The notes under the pieces: model-generated
Databases searched by the model: none
The model's input: the letters and a program-made list of their open reading frames with translations, nothing else
What the model was told of the DNA's origin: nothing
Position numbers and translations under genes: made by a program
Assembly (NCBI GenBank): GCA_019638625.1
Contig: JAHBTK010000005.1
Span: 62,001 to 126,000 of the forward strand
Source of the DNA: Chitinophagaceae bacterium
Lineage (GTDB): Bacteria; Bacteroidota; Bacteroidia; Chitinophagales; Chitinophagaceae
Reading direction: 5' to 3'
Length of the DNA stretch: 64,000 bases
Shown: positions 16,555-25,385 of the stretch, in pieces
Numbering within the stretch: position 1 is the first letter of the stretch
How the letters are laid out: every line of letters begins with the position of its first letter

Positions 16555-17205
16555 CTACATTACCAGCAGGTTATTACATACTGTATAGCTGAAAATGGTG
16601 GAGGTTTTACCATTGAGGATAACACCCATGGATTTATCAAAAGGCCGAATTTCCCGGATTTCTATTGTGGAGCCTAGTTCCAGCCTGATAGAGTCCAGGA
16701 ACTGAAGGAAAGCCGGATCGTGATTGGCTACTCCACTGATGCGATAAATCTTTTTCACCTGGCCGTCCGATAGTGGAAATGCTTTGTAAGCCGGCAGCTT
16801 ACCATGAATATCGGGGATAGGTTCTCCATGCGGATCAAACTTAGGGCTGCCCAGCATTTCGTCAATCCGGTTAAAAAAGCGCTCCGACTGTATATGCTCT
16901 ATCTGTTCCGCAATATCATGCACTTCTTCCCATCCTAATCCCATTACCTGCGAGAGGAACAACTCGGTCAGCCGGTGTTTACGAAGTATATACAATGCCT
17001 GCTTTTTTCCTTTTTCGGTCAGCTCAATGGCTTTGTACTTTTCATACCGGATAAACTTTTTTTCATCCAGCTTTTTTACCATGCTGTTTACCGTGGGCAT
17101 TTTTATGTTCAGGCTCTCCGCTATATCCTTTACGGTTATCTCGTTCTTTTCCTGGGCAAGCCTGTATATGGTTTTGAGATAGTTTTCCTCTGTTAATGAG
17201 ATCAT
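16555..17205 (-). CDS. DtxR/MntR-family metal-dependent repressor
   Basis: A 216-residue regulator. The N-terminal winged helix reads SLTEENYLKTIYRLAQ, then the recognition helix region IKMPTVNSMVKKLDEKKFI (about 35-55). The dimerisation/metal domain contains HRLTELFLSQVMGLGWEEVHDIAE with conserved His/Glu ligands and the family signature HGEPIP preceded by DP near residue 130. The last third is a FeoA/SH3-like domain (LGSTIEIREI). Such proteins repress manganese or iron uptake genes when metal is plentiful. No transporter is adjacent, so targets are elsewhere. A -7 box lies only 4 nt before the start codon. Confidence 0.92.
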   Translation of the reverse strand: MISLTEENYLKTIYRLAQEKNEITVKDIAESLNIKMPTVNSMVKKLDEKKFIRYEKYKAIELTEKGKKQALYILRKHRLTELFLSQVMGLGWEEVHDIAEQIEHIQSERFFNRIDEMLGSPKFDPHGEPIPDIHGKLPAYKAFPLSDGQVKKIYRISGVANHDPAFLQFLDSIRLELGSTIEIREIRPFDKSMGVILNGKTSTIFSYTVCNNLLVM

Positions 17206-17209
17206 ACTG

Positions 17210-17243
17210 TAAAGATAGGTAGTTCCCTATGGGGTATTTCAAA
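17210..17243 (-). promoter_or_regulatory. Promoter of the DtxR/MntR gene, close to leaderless
   Basis: On the minus strand TTTG (17243-17240) is followed after 22 bp by TATCTTTA (17217-17210), one mismatch from the TAnnTTTG box. Only four bases separate the box from the ATG at 17205, so the transcript would begin at or next to the start codon. Confidence 0.5.
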
Positions 17244-17277
17244 AAACATTTGTCTTTATTGCTACCCTTCCCACGTT

Positions 17278-18090
17278 TTACAATGTAGCGCTGTTTATTT
17301 TTTTAAAGGGATTATGAATATAGGTAGAAATGGTATTGTCCTCAAACAACTCGACTATCCGGAATCCCAGGTACTCTGTTCCCCAGTCACCGCCGAAGTG
17401 AGCGTCAAAAACAAAGGGAACCTTTTGGCGAACCTTAATGCCGTCTTCGTCATGATCATGCCCGTTGAATACCGCCCTGATATTTTTGTACTCGGCAAAC
17501 AGGGCGAATAATTCAGGACAATCTACCGCATGGCGGGTAAGTTTTCCCGGGTTGATATGCAGAAATACGAAAATGTTTTTCTGTTGCCTGTGCTTAGCCA
17601 ACACTTTCTTCATCCAGGTGATATCCGGGCAGAGGTAGGTGCCTTTTTCGTTGGAGGTGCTGGCGATTAAAAAGCTGTTATGATCGATACTAAAGTCCAG
17701 GTTAACAGGCATTCCCCAGACTGATTCCCATTCTTCCGGGGTCGCGTGATCGTGATTTCCCTGGCTCACATAATATTTAAGTTGTAATTCATCCAATGCC
17801 TTTTTGGCTGCGGGAAAATATTGTTTATTGTTGTGTATAATATCGCCGTTGATTACACAAAAGGAAAAAGGCTTTGCCGCATGCAATTTGTTTACTTCCG
17901 CTGTAAAAGCGCTGTAATATTCCTTATACGGTGTTCCCCGCAGTCCGTAGTGACCATCAGATGCAACTGCGAATCTGAGCACCGGTTCGGCCTGTTGCAA
18001 CGGAAAATTACCGGCGGCCCGTACAATTTTGCCATTGGCAAGTAATAGTGCGGAGGGAACTGTAAGTCTGAAAAAATCTTTGCGGTTCAT
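17278..18090 (-). CDS. Secreted calcineurin-like metallophosphoesterase
   Basis: A 270-residue protein with an N-terminal export signal (MNRKDFFRLTVPSALLLANG; RKDFFR resembles a weak Tat motif). Phosphoesterase metal motifs are visible in order: ASDGHYG near residue 45 (a variant of DxH), INGDIIHN near 83 (GDxxx), SQGNHDHATPEEW near 113-117 (GNHD), HINPGK near 175 and NGHDHDEDG near 211 (GHxH). This complete set supports an active binuclear metal centre. The family hydrolyses phosphomonoesters or diesters; the substrate is not indicated. It sits 66 bp downstream of apbE on the same strand and may be co-transcribed with it. Confidence 0.88.
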   Translation of the reverse strand: MNRKDFFRLTVPSALLLANGKIVRAAGNFPLQQAEPVLRFAVASDGHYGLRGTPYKEYYSAFTAEVNKLHAAKPFSFCVINGDIIHNNKQYFPAAKKALDELQLKYYVSQGNHDHATPEEWESVWGMPVNLDFSIDHNSFLIASTSNEKGTYLCPDITWMKKVLAKHRQQKNIFVFLHINPGKLTRHAVDCPELFALFAEYKNIRAVFNGHDHDEDGIKVRQKVPFVFDAHFGGDWGTEYLGFRIVELFEDNTISTYIHNPFKKINSATL

Positions 18091-18156
18091 GATTGTAGTT
18101 TTTGTATGGGTTGACTGTGGTATTATTAGCCTGGTGTGTTAGTAATTAATTTTCCA

Positions 18157-19149
18157 TTATTCGTCAACAAGATACTGATAAAAACGGCTACTGGCAGTGT
18201 CGGTTACTTTTCCATCGTTTGTTTTATATATAAAAAAGGCGGCCATATCCTCCCGTTTTTCAACAAATGCAAGCGCCTCTTTCAGTCCCATTGCCAGCAG
18301 GGTATTGTCGTAGGCATCAGCAGTTATGGCGTCTTTCGCGATAACGGTTACGCTTATTAATTCATTTTCTACCGGGTAACCTGTTACCGGGTTGATAATA
18401 TGATTGATCCGTTTTCCTTCACTTTCATGAAACTTCCTGTAGTTGCCTGATGTCGTTACAGCTCCTTCATTGAGTGTAATTATTTTTTGCATGACCGTCT
18501 CATTTTCTAACCCGCCGGGTGCTTCAATGCCTATTTTCATTTTTTCTCCATCAGGCTTATTACCTTTTATTCTTATTTCACCGCCAATTTCCACCAGGTA
18601 CGATGCCAGTTGGTTTTGCTCCAGGAAATCAGCTATCACATCCACGCTGTACCCCTGTGCAATTCCGTTTACGTCTATGGTCACACATTTTTGTTGTTTA
18701 TAAAGCCTGTTTTTGGCTATCCTGAGCATTTCTGTCCCTACACAGGGTAGTATGCTGTTGATGGTTGGGCTATCCGGAAGCCGGCTGATGGTTTCGTTAC
18801 CAAATCCCCATGCTTTTACCAATGGTTGTACCGTAATATCAAATACCCCGTCGGTATCTTTCCACACTCCTTTGGCTTTGACTACTACAGTTTCCAGGTG
18901 TTTGTCAATCCGTAAACTCTTCCTGCTTCTGTTGAACCTGCTGATCACAGAGTTGGGTTTGTATATGGATAATGAGTTATCCAGCACGTTAAAAAGGCTG
19001 TCAATTTGTTGCTTTTTCACCACACTGTCTGCTGCATAATAGGTAATATGATAAGATGTTCCCTGTGCAAACCCCTCAATCAGTATTTTCCGGGTGGACT
19101 GTTGGGGTACCGGTGCGCAATTCATTAAAAAAAAGTAGAGCCAAAGCAT
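18157..19149 (-). CDS. apbE: FAD:protein FMN transferase (ApbE)
   Basis: A 330-residue ApbE-family protein. It flavinylates Thr/Ser residues of exported flavoproteins such as NqrB/C and RnfG. Visible motifs: MGTSYH-like GTSYHITYY near residue 30, NSVISRFNRS near 65, VDVNGIAQGYSVDVIADFL near 170 (written here as family motif VNGIAQGY), EIGGEIRIKG near 195, and the Mg/FAD site AVTTSGNYRKF followed by HIINPVTGYP near 240-265. The N-terminus is hydrophobic with a Cys at residue 11, so it may be a lipoprotein, though the lipobox LMNC is poor. Its flavoprotein client is not in the window. Confidence 0.92.
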   Translation of the reverse strand: MLWLYFFLMNCAPVPQQSTRKILIEGFAQGTSYHITYYAADSVVKKQQIDSLFNVLDNSLSIYKPNSVISRFNRSRKSLRIDKHLETVVVKAKGVWKDTDGVFDITVQPLVKAWGFGNETISRLPDSPTINSILPCVGTEMLRIAKNRLYKQQKCVTIDVNGIAQGYSVDVIADFLEQNQLASYLVEIGGEIRIKGNKPDGEKMKIGIEAPGGLENETVMQKIITLNEGAVTTSGNYRKFHESEGKRINHIINPVTGYPVENELISVTVIAKDAITADAYDNTLLAMGLKEALAFVEKREDMAAFFIYKTNDGKVTDTASSRFYQYLVDE

Positions 19150-19228
19150 GCTTCAAAAATACTATACAGGTTGCTATTTAAAGACAGCTTTATTCTATTA
19201 AGGAATTATTAAGGACGACCAGGAATGG

Positions 19229-19258
19229 TTTTATAATGGCCGTTGTACTATATGTTTG
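19229..19258 (+). promoter_or_regulatory. Candidate promoter of the SusC/SusD operon
   Basis: TATGTTTG at 19251-19258 matches the -7 consensus TAnnTTTG exactly, and a TTTT element lies 18 bp upstream (19229-19232). It is about 170 bp before the chosen SusC start and upstream of the CAAACGTTTG palindrome. Confidence 0.5.
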
Positions 19259-19343
19259 CATACCGGTTTTGCAAGCTCATCGTGTTTTACCAGGTAAGTC
19301 AGGCTTTTGAAGCATATACGGCAGGTTCAGGGATAAAAAATTT

Positions 19344-19353
19344 CAAACGTTTG
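19344..19353. promoter_or_regulatory. LacI-family-type operator (CAAACGTTTG)
   Basis: A perfect 10-bp palindrome with the central CG of LacI/GalR/PurR operators, extended as TTTCAAACGTTTGCA. It lies about 90 bp downstream of the susC -7 box and upstream of the start codon, a position suited to repression. No LacI-family regulator is encoded in the window. Confidence 0.4.
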
Positions 19354-19430
19354 CACAATTGTCTTATGCCTATAAACAAAATTATAGTACTATGTTTATG
19401 ATTATTACAAAACCAAAATTACCTAGGCTC

Positions 19431-22415
19431 ATGAAAAAACGATTGCTATGGTTGCTGGCAGTTTTACTGCCATGCTCATTGTATCTTTCTGCGCAGGACA
19501 GAACTGTTGTCTCAGGAACGGTGAAAAATGAAACCGGCGAAGGGATAGCAGGCGCCACTGTGACTGCGCAAAATTCTGCAACAAAATCCAGCTCTGTTAC
19601 TGTTACGGATGTAGATGGGAATTTCTCCTTTCAAAATTTGACGGCGGGCGTTTATGCATTTACCGTAAGTTCGGTAGGATATAATACCGAGATACTTGCC
19701 GGGAACAATGTGGGTGCAGGTGCCGTAAGACTTGATATTGTTCTGAAAGTTGGTACCAAAAACCTCGAAGATATCGTTGTAGTAGGATACGGTACGCAAC
19801 GGAAAAAAGACGTAACAGGAGCCGTTAAGTCAGTAAGGGCGGAAGAGTTTAACAGGGGTATTGTTAATAATCCCCAACAGTTGCTGCAGGGAAAGGTTGC
19901 CGGTGTCAATATCACAACAGCCAGTGGAGAACCCGGCGGTGGAGTGAATATAGTGATTCGTGGCTCCGGCACTGTCAGGAGTGGAAGCACTCCCTTGTTC
20001 GTGGTAGATGGAGTACCTCTGGACAATGCCGGAACCGGAAGTGGTGACCCGCTGAACTTTCTGAATCCACAGGATATTGCTTCAATGGATGTATTGAAAG
20101 ATGCTTCTGCTACTGCGATTTATGGATCCCGTGGCGCCAACGGTGTGGTGATAGTTACCACCAAAAAAGGCAGATCAGGAACTTCTACATTGAACTATAC
20201 CAGTTCTGTAGGTTTATCTACCGCAGCCCGTAAATTGCCGGTATTTTCTACTGAAGAATTTAAAAAGCAGGTAGTGGCTGTAGGCGGGGACCTGGAAAAT
20301 CATGGTTCATCAACTGACTGGCAGGATGAGATTTTCCGCAGGGGAACAACTTTTGAAAACAATCTTACTTTAAGTGGCGGGGCCGAAAAGCTGGTGTATT
20401 ACGCGTCTTTAAACGCACAGAACCAGGAGGGTATTTTGCAGGGGAGCACACTGAAAAGGTATACCGGTCGTTTCAATGCCACACAAAAATTCTGGGATGA
20501 CCGCCTTTCTGTTGATGTAAACTTGACAGCAAGTAACGTCAGCAATCGTCGTCCACCGATTGGCGGACTGATTGGAAGTGCGCTATCTAATAACCCCACT
20601 TTGCCTGCAAGGGACGCAAACGGAGAACCGGCCAGGTTTGAAAATGTGAGCAATCCACTGCTGGAACTGGAACTGTATAAAGATCAGGCTTCCATCAACA
20701 GGGTATTGGGGAATATTTCTCCTACGTTAACAATCTTCAAAGGGCTTACTTACAAGCTCAATTTTGGTATTGACAACTCTATGGGGAACAGGGATTATGT
20801 TGACTATGCCAATGCGGTTCCGCAAAGAGACGGCAGGTTTGAAACACAGCTTACACAGGTTCGGAACCGGTTGATAGAAAACTATCTCACCTATACCACT
20901 GATATTGATAAGCATAATGTTTCCGCGCTTGCAGGACATTCTTATCAGAATATCCGTTATCAGTTCAGGGGGTCCAGTATTAACAGGCTTCCTATAAGTG
21001 ATCTTGATCCTGTGTACAATCCCGGTATTGGACAGGAATTGACGATGGCTAATAACAGGCCTTACGGCAATGCCAATATCAACGAGATCCAATCGTATTT
21101 TGCCCGTATTAACTATGCATACGACAACCGGTATTTGTTGACAGTTAACTTCCGTGTTGATGGTTCTACCAAATTCGGTGCGAATAACAAATACGGTTAT
21201 TTCCCGTCCTTTTCTTTAGGATGGAATATCAGGGAAGAGGCCTTTATGGAAAATTCCGCATTCACTGCCCTGAAACTGAGAGGGGGTTGGGGAAAGACCG
21301 GGAACCAGGAGATTGGGCCCAAACTCACCCAACCGCTATTCCGTACAGAAGTTTCAGCAGCGGTAAGTTATCCTTTGTATGAAACCGGCGCATATCCTCC
21401 GGGTACCTTCTACTCCCGCTTGGCCAACCCCAATTTACAGTGGGAGGCCTCCAGGCAAACCAATATCGGTCTGGATTTTGGCTTGTTCAACGGTGAATTA
21501 AGCGGTTCTGTAGACTGGTTCAACAAAGTATCAGACAATATCCTTTTGTCTATTCCGCCAACAGACCCCGTACAGCCCAGTGCATTGTATTATTCCAATA
21601 TTCCGGGAATGGCGATTGATAACAGGGGTATTGAAATAGATCTGGCTTATAACAAAAGGGTATCCAGGAATTTGAAACTGGGAATCGGAGGGAATGCCAG
21701 CTTTATGAAAAATAATGTAACAGGATCTCCTTACCAGGTAATTTTTTCAGGGTATGCAACCGGTTCCGGGCTTACCAGTGCTACATTGAATGGTTATATC
21801 AACGGTCAACCCATAGGTAGCTTTTACCTGCTGGAGTTTATCGGTATAGATCAAAACGGTGTTAGTAAATATGCAGATACAGACAAGGACGGAATCGTTA
21901 CTCCGAAGGATCGTATAGCCGCCGGCTCAGCCGTACCCAAATACCTGTACAGCTTTTTTGGAAACCTGGCATATAAAGGCTTCGACTTTGTTGTAAACTT
22001 TAACGGAATAGGCGGTAATAAGATATACGATAATACTGCTACTGCGTTTTTTAATAAAACCCTTATTGCGAAAAACCGTAATACTACGAGTGAAGCCGTT
22101 GAATATCCTGAAGAGTCTATCAACAACGCTGCAGGCGTAAGTACCCGCTATCTGAAGGACGGCGGCTACCTCCGGCTTAACAATATGATGTTGTCGTATA
22201 ACTTCAATACCGAGCGTTTGGGTGTAAGAAAATGGGTTAACAATCTTCGTTTATCCGTTACCGCTCAAAACCTGTTTGTAATTACGAAATATGATGGATA
22301 CGATCCTGAGATCAATGGTGACAGACCCATTGACGGGGCGCTTTCGTATGGTATTGATTACCTGAGCTATCCTAAAGCCCGTTCGATCATTTTTGGATTA
22401 AACCTTTCATTCTAA
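19431..22415 (+). CDS. SusC/RagA family TonB-dependent outer-membrane transporter
   Basis: The ATG at 19431 gives a standard signal peptide (MKKRLLWLLAVLLPCSLYLSAQ); upstream in-frame candidates at 19359 (TTG) and 19392 would put 24 or 13 residues before it. The protein is about 994 residues. After the signal comes a carboxypeptidase-D-like regulatory domain (VSGTVKNETGEGIAGATV), a TonB-box-like region (LEDIVVVGYGTQRKKDVTGA), the plug with FVVDGVPLDN and SATAIYGSRGANGVVIVTTKKG, and a long beta-barrel ending in aromatic LSF. SusC proteins import glycans or peptides together with the SusD lipoprotein encoded 13 bp downstream. No glycosidase, peptidase or ECF/anti-sigma pair accompanies the locus, so the substrate is unknown. 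Confidence 0.96.
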   Translation: MKKRLLWLLAVLLPCSLYLSAQDRTVVSGTVKNETGEGIAGATVTAQNSATKSSSVTVTDVDGNFSFQNLTAGVYAFTVSSVGYNTEILAGNNVGAGAVRLDIVLKVGTKNLEDIVVVGYGTQRKKDVTGAVKSVRAEEFNRGIVNNPQQLLQGKVAGVNITTASGEPGGGVNIVIRGSGTVRSGSTPLFVVDGVPLDNAGTGSGDPLNFLNPQDIASMDVLKDASATAIYGSRGANGVVIVTTKKGRSGTSTLNYTSSVGLSTAARKLPVFSTEEFKKQVVAVGGDLENHGSSTDWQDEIFRRGTTFENNLTLSGGAEKLVYYASLNAQNQEGILQGSTLKRYTGRFNATQKFWDDRLSVDVNLTASNVSNRRPPIGGLIGSALSNNPTLPARDANGEPARFENVSNPLLELELYKDQASINRVLGNISPTLTIFKGLTYKLNFGIDNSMGNRDYVDYANAVPQRDGRFETQLTQVRNRLIENYLTYTTDIDKHNVSALAGHSYQNIRYQFRGSSINRLPISDLDPVYNPGIGQELTMANNRPYGNANINEIQSYFARINYAYDNRYLLTVNFRVDGSTKFGANNKYGYFPSFSLGWNIREEAFMENSAFTALKLRGGWGKTGNQEIGPKLTQPLFRTEVSAAVSYPLYETGAYPPGTFYSRLANPNLQWEASRQTNIGLDFGLFNGELSGSVDWFNKVSDNILLSIPPTDPVQPSALYYSNIPGMAIDNRGIEIDLAYNKRVSRNLKLGIGGNASFMKNNVTGSPYQVIFSGYATGSGLTSATLNGYINGQPIGSFYLLEFIGIDQNGVSKYADTDKDGIVTPKDRIAAGSAVPKYLYSFFGNLAYKGFDFVVNFNGIGGNKIYDNTATAFFNKTLIAKNRNTTSEAVEYPEESINNAAGVSTRYLKDGGYLRLNNMMLSYNFNTERLGVRKWVNNLRLSVTAQNLFVITKYDGYDPEINGDRPIDGALSYGIDYLSYPKARSIIFGLNLSF

Positions 22416-22428
22416 AACCTGATTGCAT

Positions 22429-24111
22429 ATGATCAAGAAGATATTTTATATACTTTCAACTACTATAGTAGTTACTATACTGGGAAGTTGTACTAAACTG
22501 GAGGAACAGGTATTGGATGAAACATCCAGTACGGGCTCCACTGACAAGGAAATAGCAGAAGGATTGATAGCGCCTGTATATGCTATTCTGCCCGGGCTGT
22601 TTCAGCATACCCAATATTTTGCCTTACAGCAGATATCAACAGATCAGGCTATTTTGCCTTACCGTGGCGGTACTGACTGGGGGGATAACGGCATTTACAT
22701 TTCATTGTTCAGGCACGAAACAACCAGCGCCGACCCCAATGTAAGGAATGTATGGAATAATATTACGTTGGGAATCTCCCGTGCCATTTTGGCTATAAAC
22801 GCTTTGCCCAATAGTGCTGACCCTAATGCATCGCTTTTTATAGCGGAGGCAAGAGGCATGCGGGCATATTACAACCTCTTATGTCTGGATTTATTTGGAA
22901 TTGCGTTTGAAAAAGATGATCCCCAGTTGAATTCTGTTATTTTAAGGGGAACTGACGCCGTGGAATACATTAAATCGGAGTTACTTGCAATTGAGCCTCT
23001 GTTAAGAGATGATACCGGACCTGGCAGAATTTCCCGGCAGGCGGTTTGGGGATTGTTGGCAAGGCTGCATCTTCAGTCTGCTGTTTACCGCGATATATAT
23101 GCTTCCTCTTTTAATTTTACCGGGGAAGATATGGACAAGGTGATAGATTACTGCGACAGGATAATAAGTTCCGGAAAGTATGTGTTGTCTCCTGAATACT
23201 TTGCCCTTTTTGATGATGCGAACCATACCAACAAGGAATTGATTTTTGCAGTAGATCAGAGGGCGAATCTGAACGGGCATAACCGTATGGGATATTTTTC
23301 GCTTTCCGGCGATCAGTTTCCGCTGGCTGCTTATCCTGCAGCAAACGGCACGGATGGTCCCGGTATTACCTCGGATTATTATCAAACCTGGGCACAGGCC
23401 TATGCGCCGAACGATCCTGCAGATATGGACCCCAGGTTTTTTAAGAAGAACCATGAGTCGGTAGAGGGCTGTATACCAGGACCGCAATTCCACATCAATC
23501 GTGGTATTCTCAGGGGGCAGCAGTACGGGCTTGTAAGAACCGGAGGTGTTTTTGAAACCTGTCCTGGTGGGGATATGAGAATAGGACCCCTGTTCAGCAA
23601 TACACGTAACCGGCCGGATCTGGCAGTAAACTTTACAGAAAATATTGATTTTACAGTTCCCGGCAGTAACTATAATAATGGCTACAGGGTTTCAAAATAT
23701 GAGTTTAGCAGGGGCTCTGTGAGCGGTAGAAATTTTGGTGAGCACGATCTCGTTATTTTGCGCCTGGCGGATGTTTACCTGATGCGGGCGGAAGCGAAAT
23801 TGCGTAAAGGAGCAGGTAATGAAGCTGCGGCACTGACTGACGTAAATACGATCCGGGCTGCCAGAACAGCGCGGGTAGTGCCGCCGGCGCTTACGGAAAT
23901 GAACCTGGAATTATTGTACAGGGAAAGAGGGTTTGAATTGTACTGGGAAAATATTCGTCGTACAGATATGATCCGTTTTGGAAAATATGAAGGTACCTGG
24001 ACGGAAAAAACAAATTCCGATCCGAAAAAGCGTATTTTCCCGATACCGCAAAACGCGATAGACGGTGCCTCTAACCTGCCGGGTTATCTGGTACAAAATG
24101 ATAGTTATTAA
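22429..24111 (+). CDS. SusD/RagB family nutrient-binding outer-membrane lipoprotein
   Basis: Partner of the preceding SusC. ATG at 22429 is preferred over the TTG at 22423. The lipoprotein signal is MIKKIFYILSTTIVVTILGSC with lipobox LGSC; acidic TKLEE follows rather than the usual S-D/E-rich export tag. SusD hallmarks include the TPR helices (AEARGMRAYYNLLCLDLFG near 145), RISRQAVWGLLARLHLQSA near 205-220, and the C-terminal LRLADVYLMRAEAKLRKG and LLYRERGFELYWENIRRTDMIRFGKY. It forms the lid over the SusC barrel that captures the substrate. Followed by a strong terminator, so the operon is just the pair. Confidence 0.96.
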   Translation: MIKKIFYILSTTIVVTILGSCTKLEEQVLDETSSTGSTDKEIAEGLIAPVYAILPGLFQHTQYFALQQISTDQAILPYRGGTDWGDNGIYISLFRHETTSADPNVRNVWNNITLGISRAILAINALPNSADPNASLFIAEARGMRAYYNLLCLDLFGIAFEKDDPQLNSVILRGTDAVEYIKSELLAIEPLLRDDTGPGRISRQAVWGLLARLHLQSAVYRDIYASSFNFTGEDMDKVIDYCDRIISSGKYVLSPEYFALFDDANHTNKELIFAVDQRANLNGHNRMGYFSLSGDQFPLAAYPAANGTDGPGITSDYYQTWAQAYAPNDPADMDPRFFKKNHESVEGCIPGPQFHINRGILRGQQYGLVRTGGVFETCPGGDMRIGPLFSNTRNRPDLAVNFTENIDFTVPGSNYNNGYRVSKYEFSRGSVSGRNFGEHDLVILRLADVYLMRAEAKLRKGAGNEAAALTDVNTIRAARTARVVPPALTEMNLELLYRERGFELYWENIRRTDMIRFGKYEGTWTEKTNSDPKKRIFPIPQNAIDGASNLPGYLVQNDSY

Positions 24112-24135
24112 TCCCTACTGATCATTGAATGCTAA

Positions 24136-24166
24136 AATGCCCCGCCATTGGCGGGGCATTAGTTTT
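24136..24166 (+). terminator. Terminator of the SusC/SusD operon
   Basis: TGCCCCGCC, loop ATT, GGCGGGGCA (24138-24158) is a perfect 9-bp GC stem flanked by AAAA and TTAGTTTT. The core CCCCGCCATTGGCGGGG is identical to the one in the dapA terminator at 31881-31897. Confidence 0.85.
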
Positions 24167-24189
24167 AATATGATGTATGCTGACTATTA

Positions 24190-25311
24190 TTATGACTTCC
24201 TGCCGTCATAGTCATTCCCGTTTTCTGCCTGCAAAGGAAATTTAATGACAGCATTATCCCTTGTGGAACGGTATACGGCTGTAAACAGTTCCACCGTTTT
24301 TCTTCCTGCTTCACCATCCACTGCCGGTTCACGATCATTGAGAATAGCATCACAGAAGTCCTCGTGCTGTAATTGCATAGGGTACACAACCATGCTCAGC
24401 TTATTATATAATTCTTCATCTTCTTTTATCCAGCCGTCCAGCAAATGCTCTTCTCCCGGCACTGTCCATAAATCGTTTACCGGTATATAGGGGGCAGCCT
24501 GTTTACCGGGTAGTGGCATAGAACCGCCATCTACCTGCACGCCTACCGAAGCCGCGTTGGAGCCATGTACCTGTATCTTGCCATAGATGCCGGGTTTCAT
24601 AGAGTTGCTGACAATTATATTGCCTAATCCGCTATTCTTAAACTTCACGATAGCCAATGCCGTATCTTCAATTTCTACATAGGGATGATTAAAGTTGCGC
24701 CATACACCATACACTTCTTCCACATCGCCCATAAGCCACAAGAGGATATCCAGTTGATGGGATGCCTGGTTTACCATTACACCTCCTCCTTCGGTATCCC
24801 ATTTTCCCCGCCAGGGGTCGCTATCGTAATAAGCTTTATCCCGCCAGCCCAGCACATTAACGGTGCCTAAAACAGGATTCCCGATTTTACCATCTTCGAT
24901 GGCTTTTTTTACGCGTTGCACCGGTTGTAAAAATCGGCGTTGACTGATCATTCCCAGTTTTACACCTGCTTTCCGGCAAACATCAATCATGATATCGCAA
25001 TCCTGCAGGGAAGAAGCCAGCGGTTTTTCCACCATGCAATGTGCCCCGGCAAGAGCGGCTTCTACCACGGCATCCTTATGGTAGGGATGCGGTGTGCAGA
25101 CGACTACGGATTGTATGCCGGCATCCCTGATCATCCTGCTTATATTATCAAATGGCAACAACCCGTATTGCTCTCCATATTCCTTTGCCTTATCCAGGTT
25201 GCGGCTGTAAATGGCTACACACTCTGCATTATCAGACTGCTGCAACGCTGAAATATGCCACTGGCTTACTTTTCCACATCCGATGATGGCTGTTCTTATC
25301 TTTTTTGTCAT
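24190..25311 (-). CDS. Gfo/Idh/MocA family oxidoreductase
   Basis: A 373-residue NAD(P)-dependent dehydrogenase. The Rossmann start is IRTAIIGCGKVSQWHISAL (GxGxxx variant GCGKVS), followed by the family EKP signature in HCMVEKPLASSLQDCD near residue 93, whose Lys is catalytic. The C-terminal alpha/beta domain (about 130-350) contains GGVMVNQASHQLDILLWLMG, with the conserved HxxD-like substrate motif. Members oxidise or reduce sugars and cyclitols. It is convergent with the Sus operon rather than in it; a link to the Sus substrate is possible but not shown. Confidence 0.92.
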   Translation of the reverse strand: MTKKIRTAIIGCGKVSQWHISALQQSDNAECVAIYSRNLDKAKEYGEQYGLLPFDNISRMIRDAGIQSVVVCTPHPYHKDAVVEAALAGAHCMVEKPLASSLQDCDIMIDVCRKAGVKLGMISQRRFLQPVQRVKKAIEDGKIGNPVLGTVNVLGWRDKAYYDSDPWRGKWDTEGGGVMVNQASHQLDILLWLMGDVEEVYGVWRNFNHPYVEIEDTALAIVKFKNSGLGNIIVSNSMKPGIYGKIQVHGSNAASVGVQVDGGSMPLPGKQAAPYIPVNDLWTVPGEEHLLDGWIKEDEELYNKLSMVVYPMQLQHEDFCDAILNDREPAVDGEAGRKTVELFTAVYRSTRDNAVIKFPLQAENGNDYDGRKS

Positions 25312-25385
25312 GCTTCGTCTATATTAGTCCGGGATTAAAATAAAGCAAAAATGAATACTAACCCTATTTATATTTTTTATGGTTG

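Noticed and set aside
17218..17239. DtxR/MntR operator in its own promoter
   Set aside because: CCCTATGGGG is only weakly palindromic and does not match known MntR or DtxR boxes.
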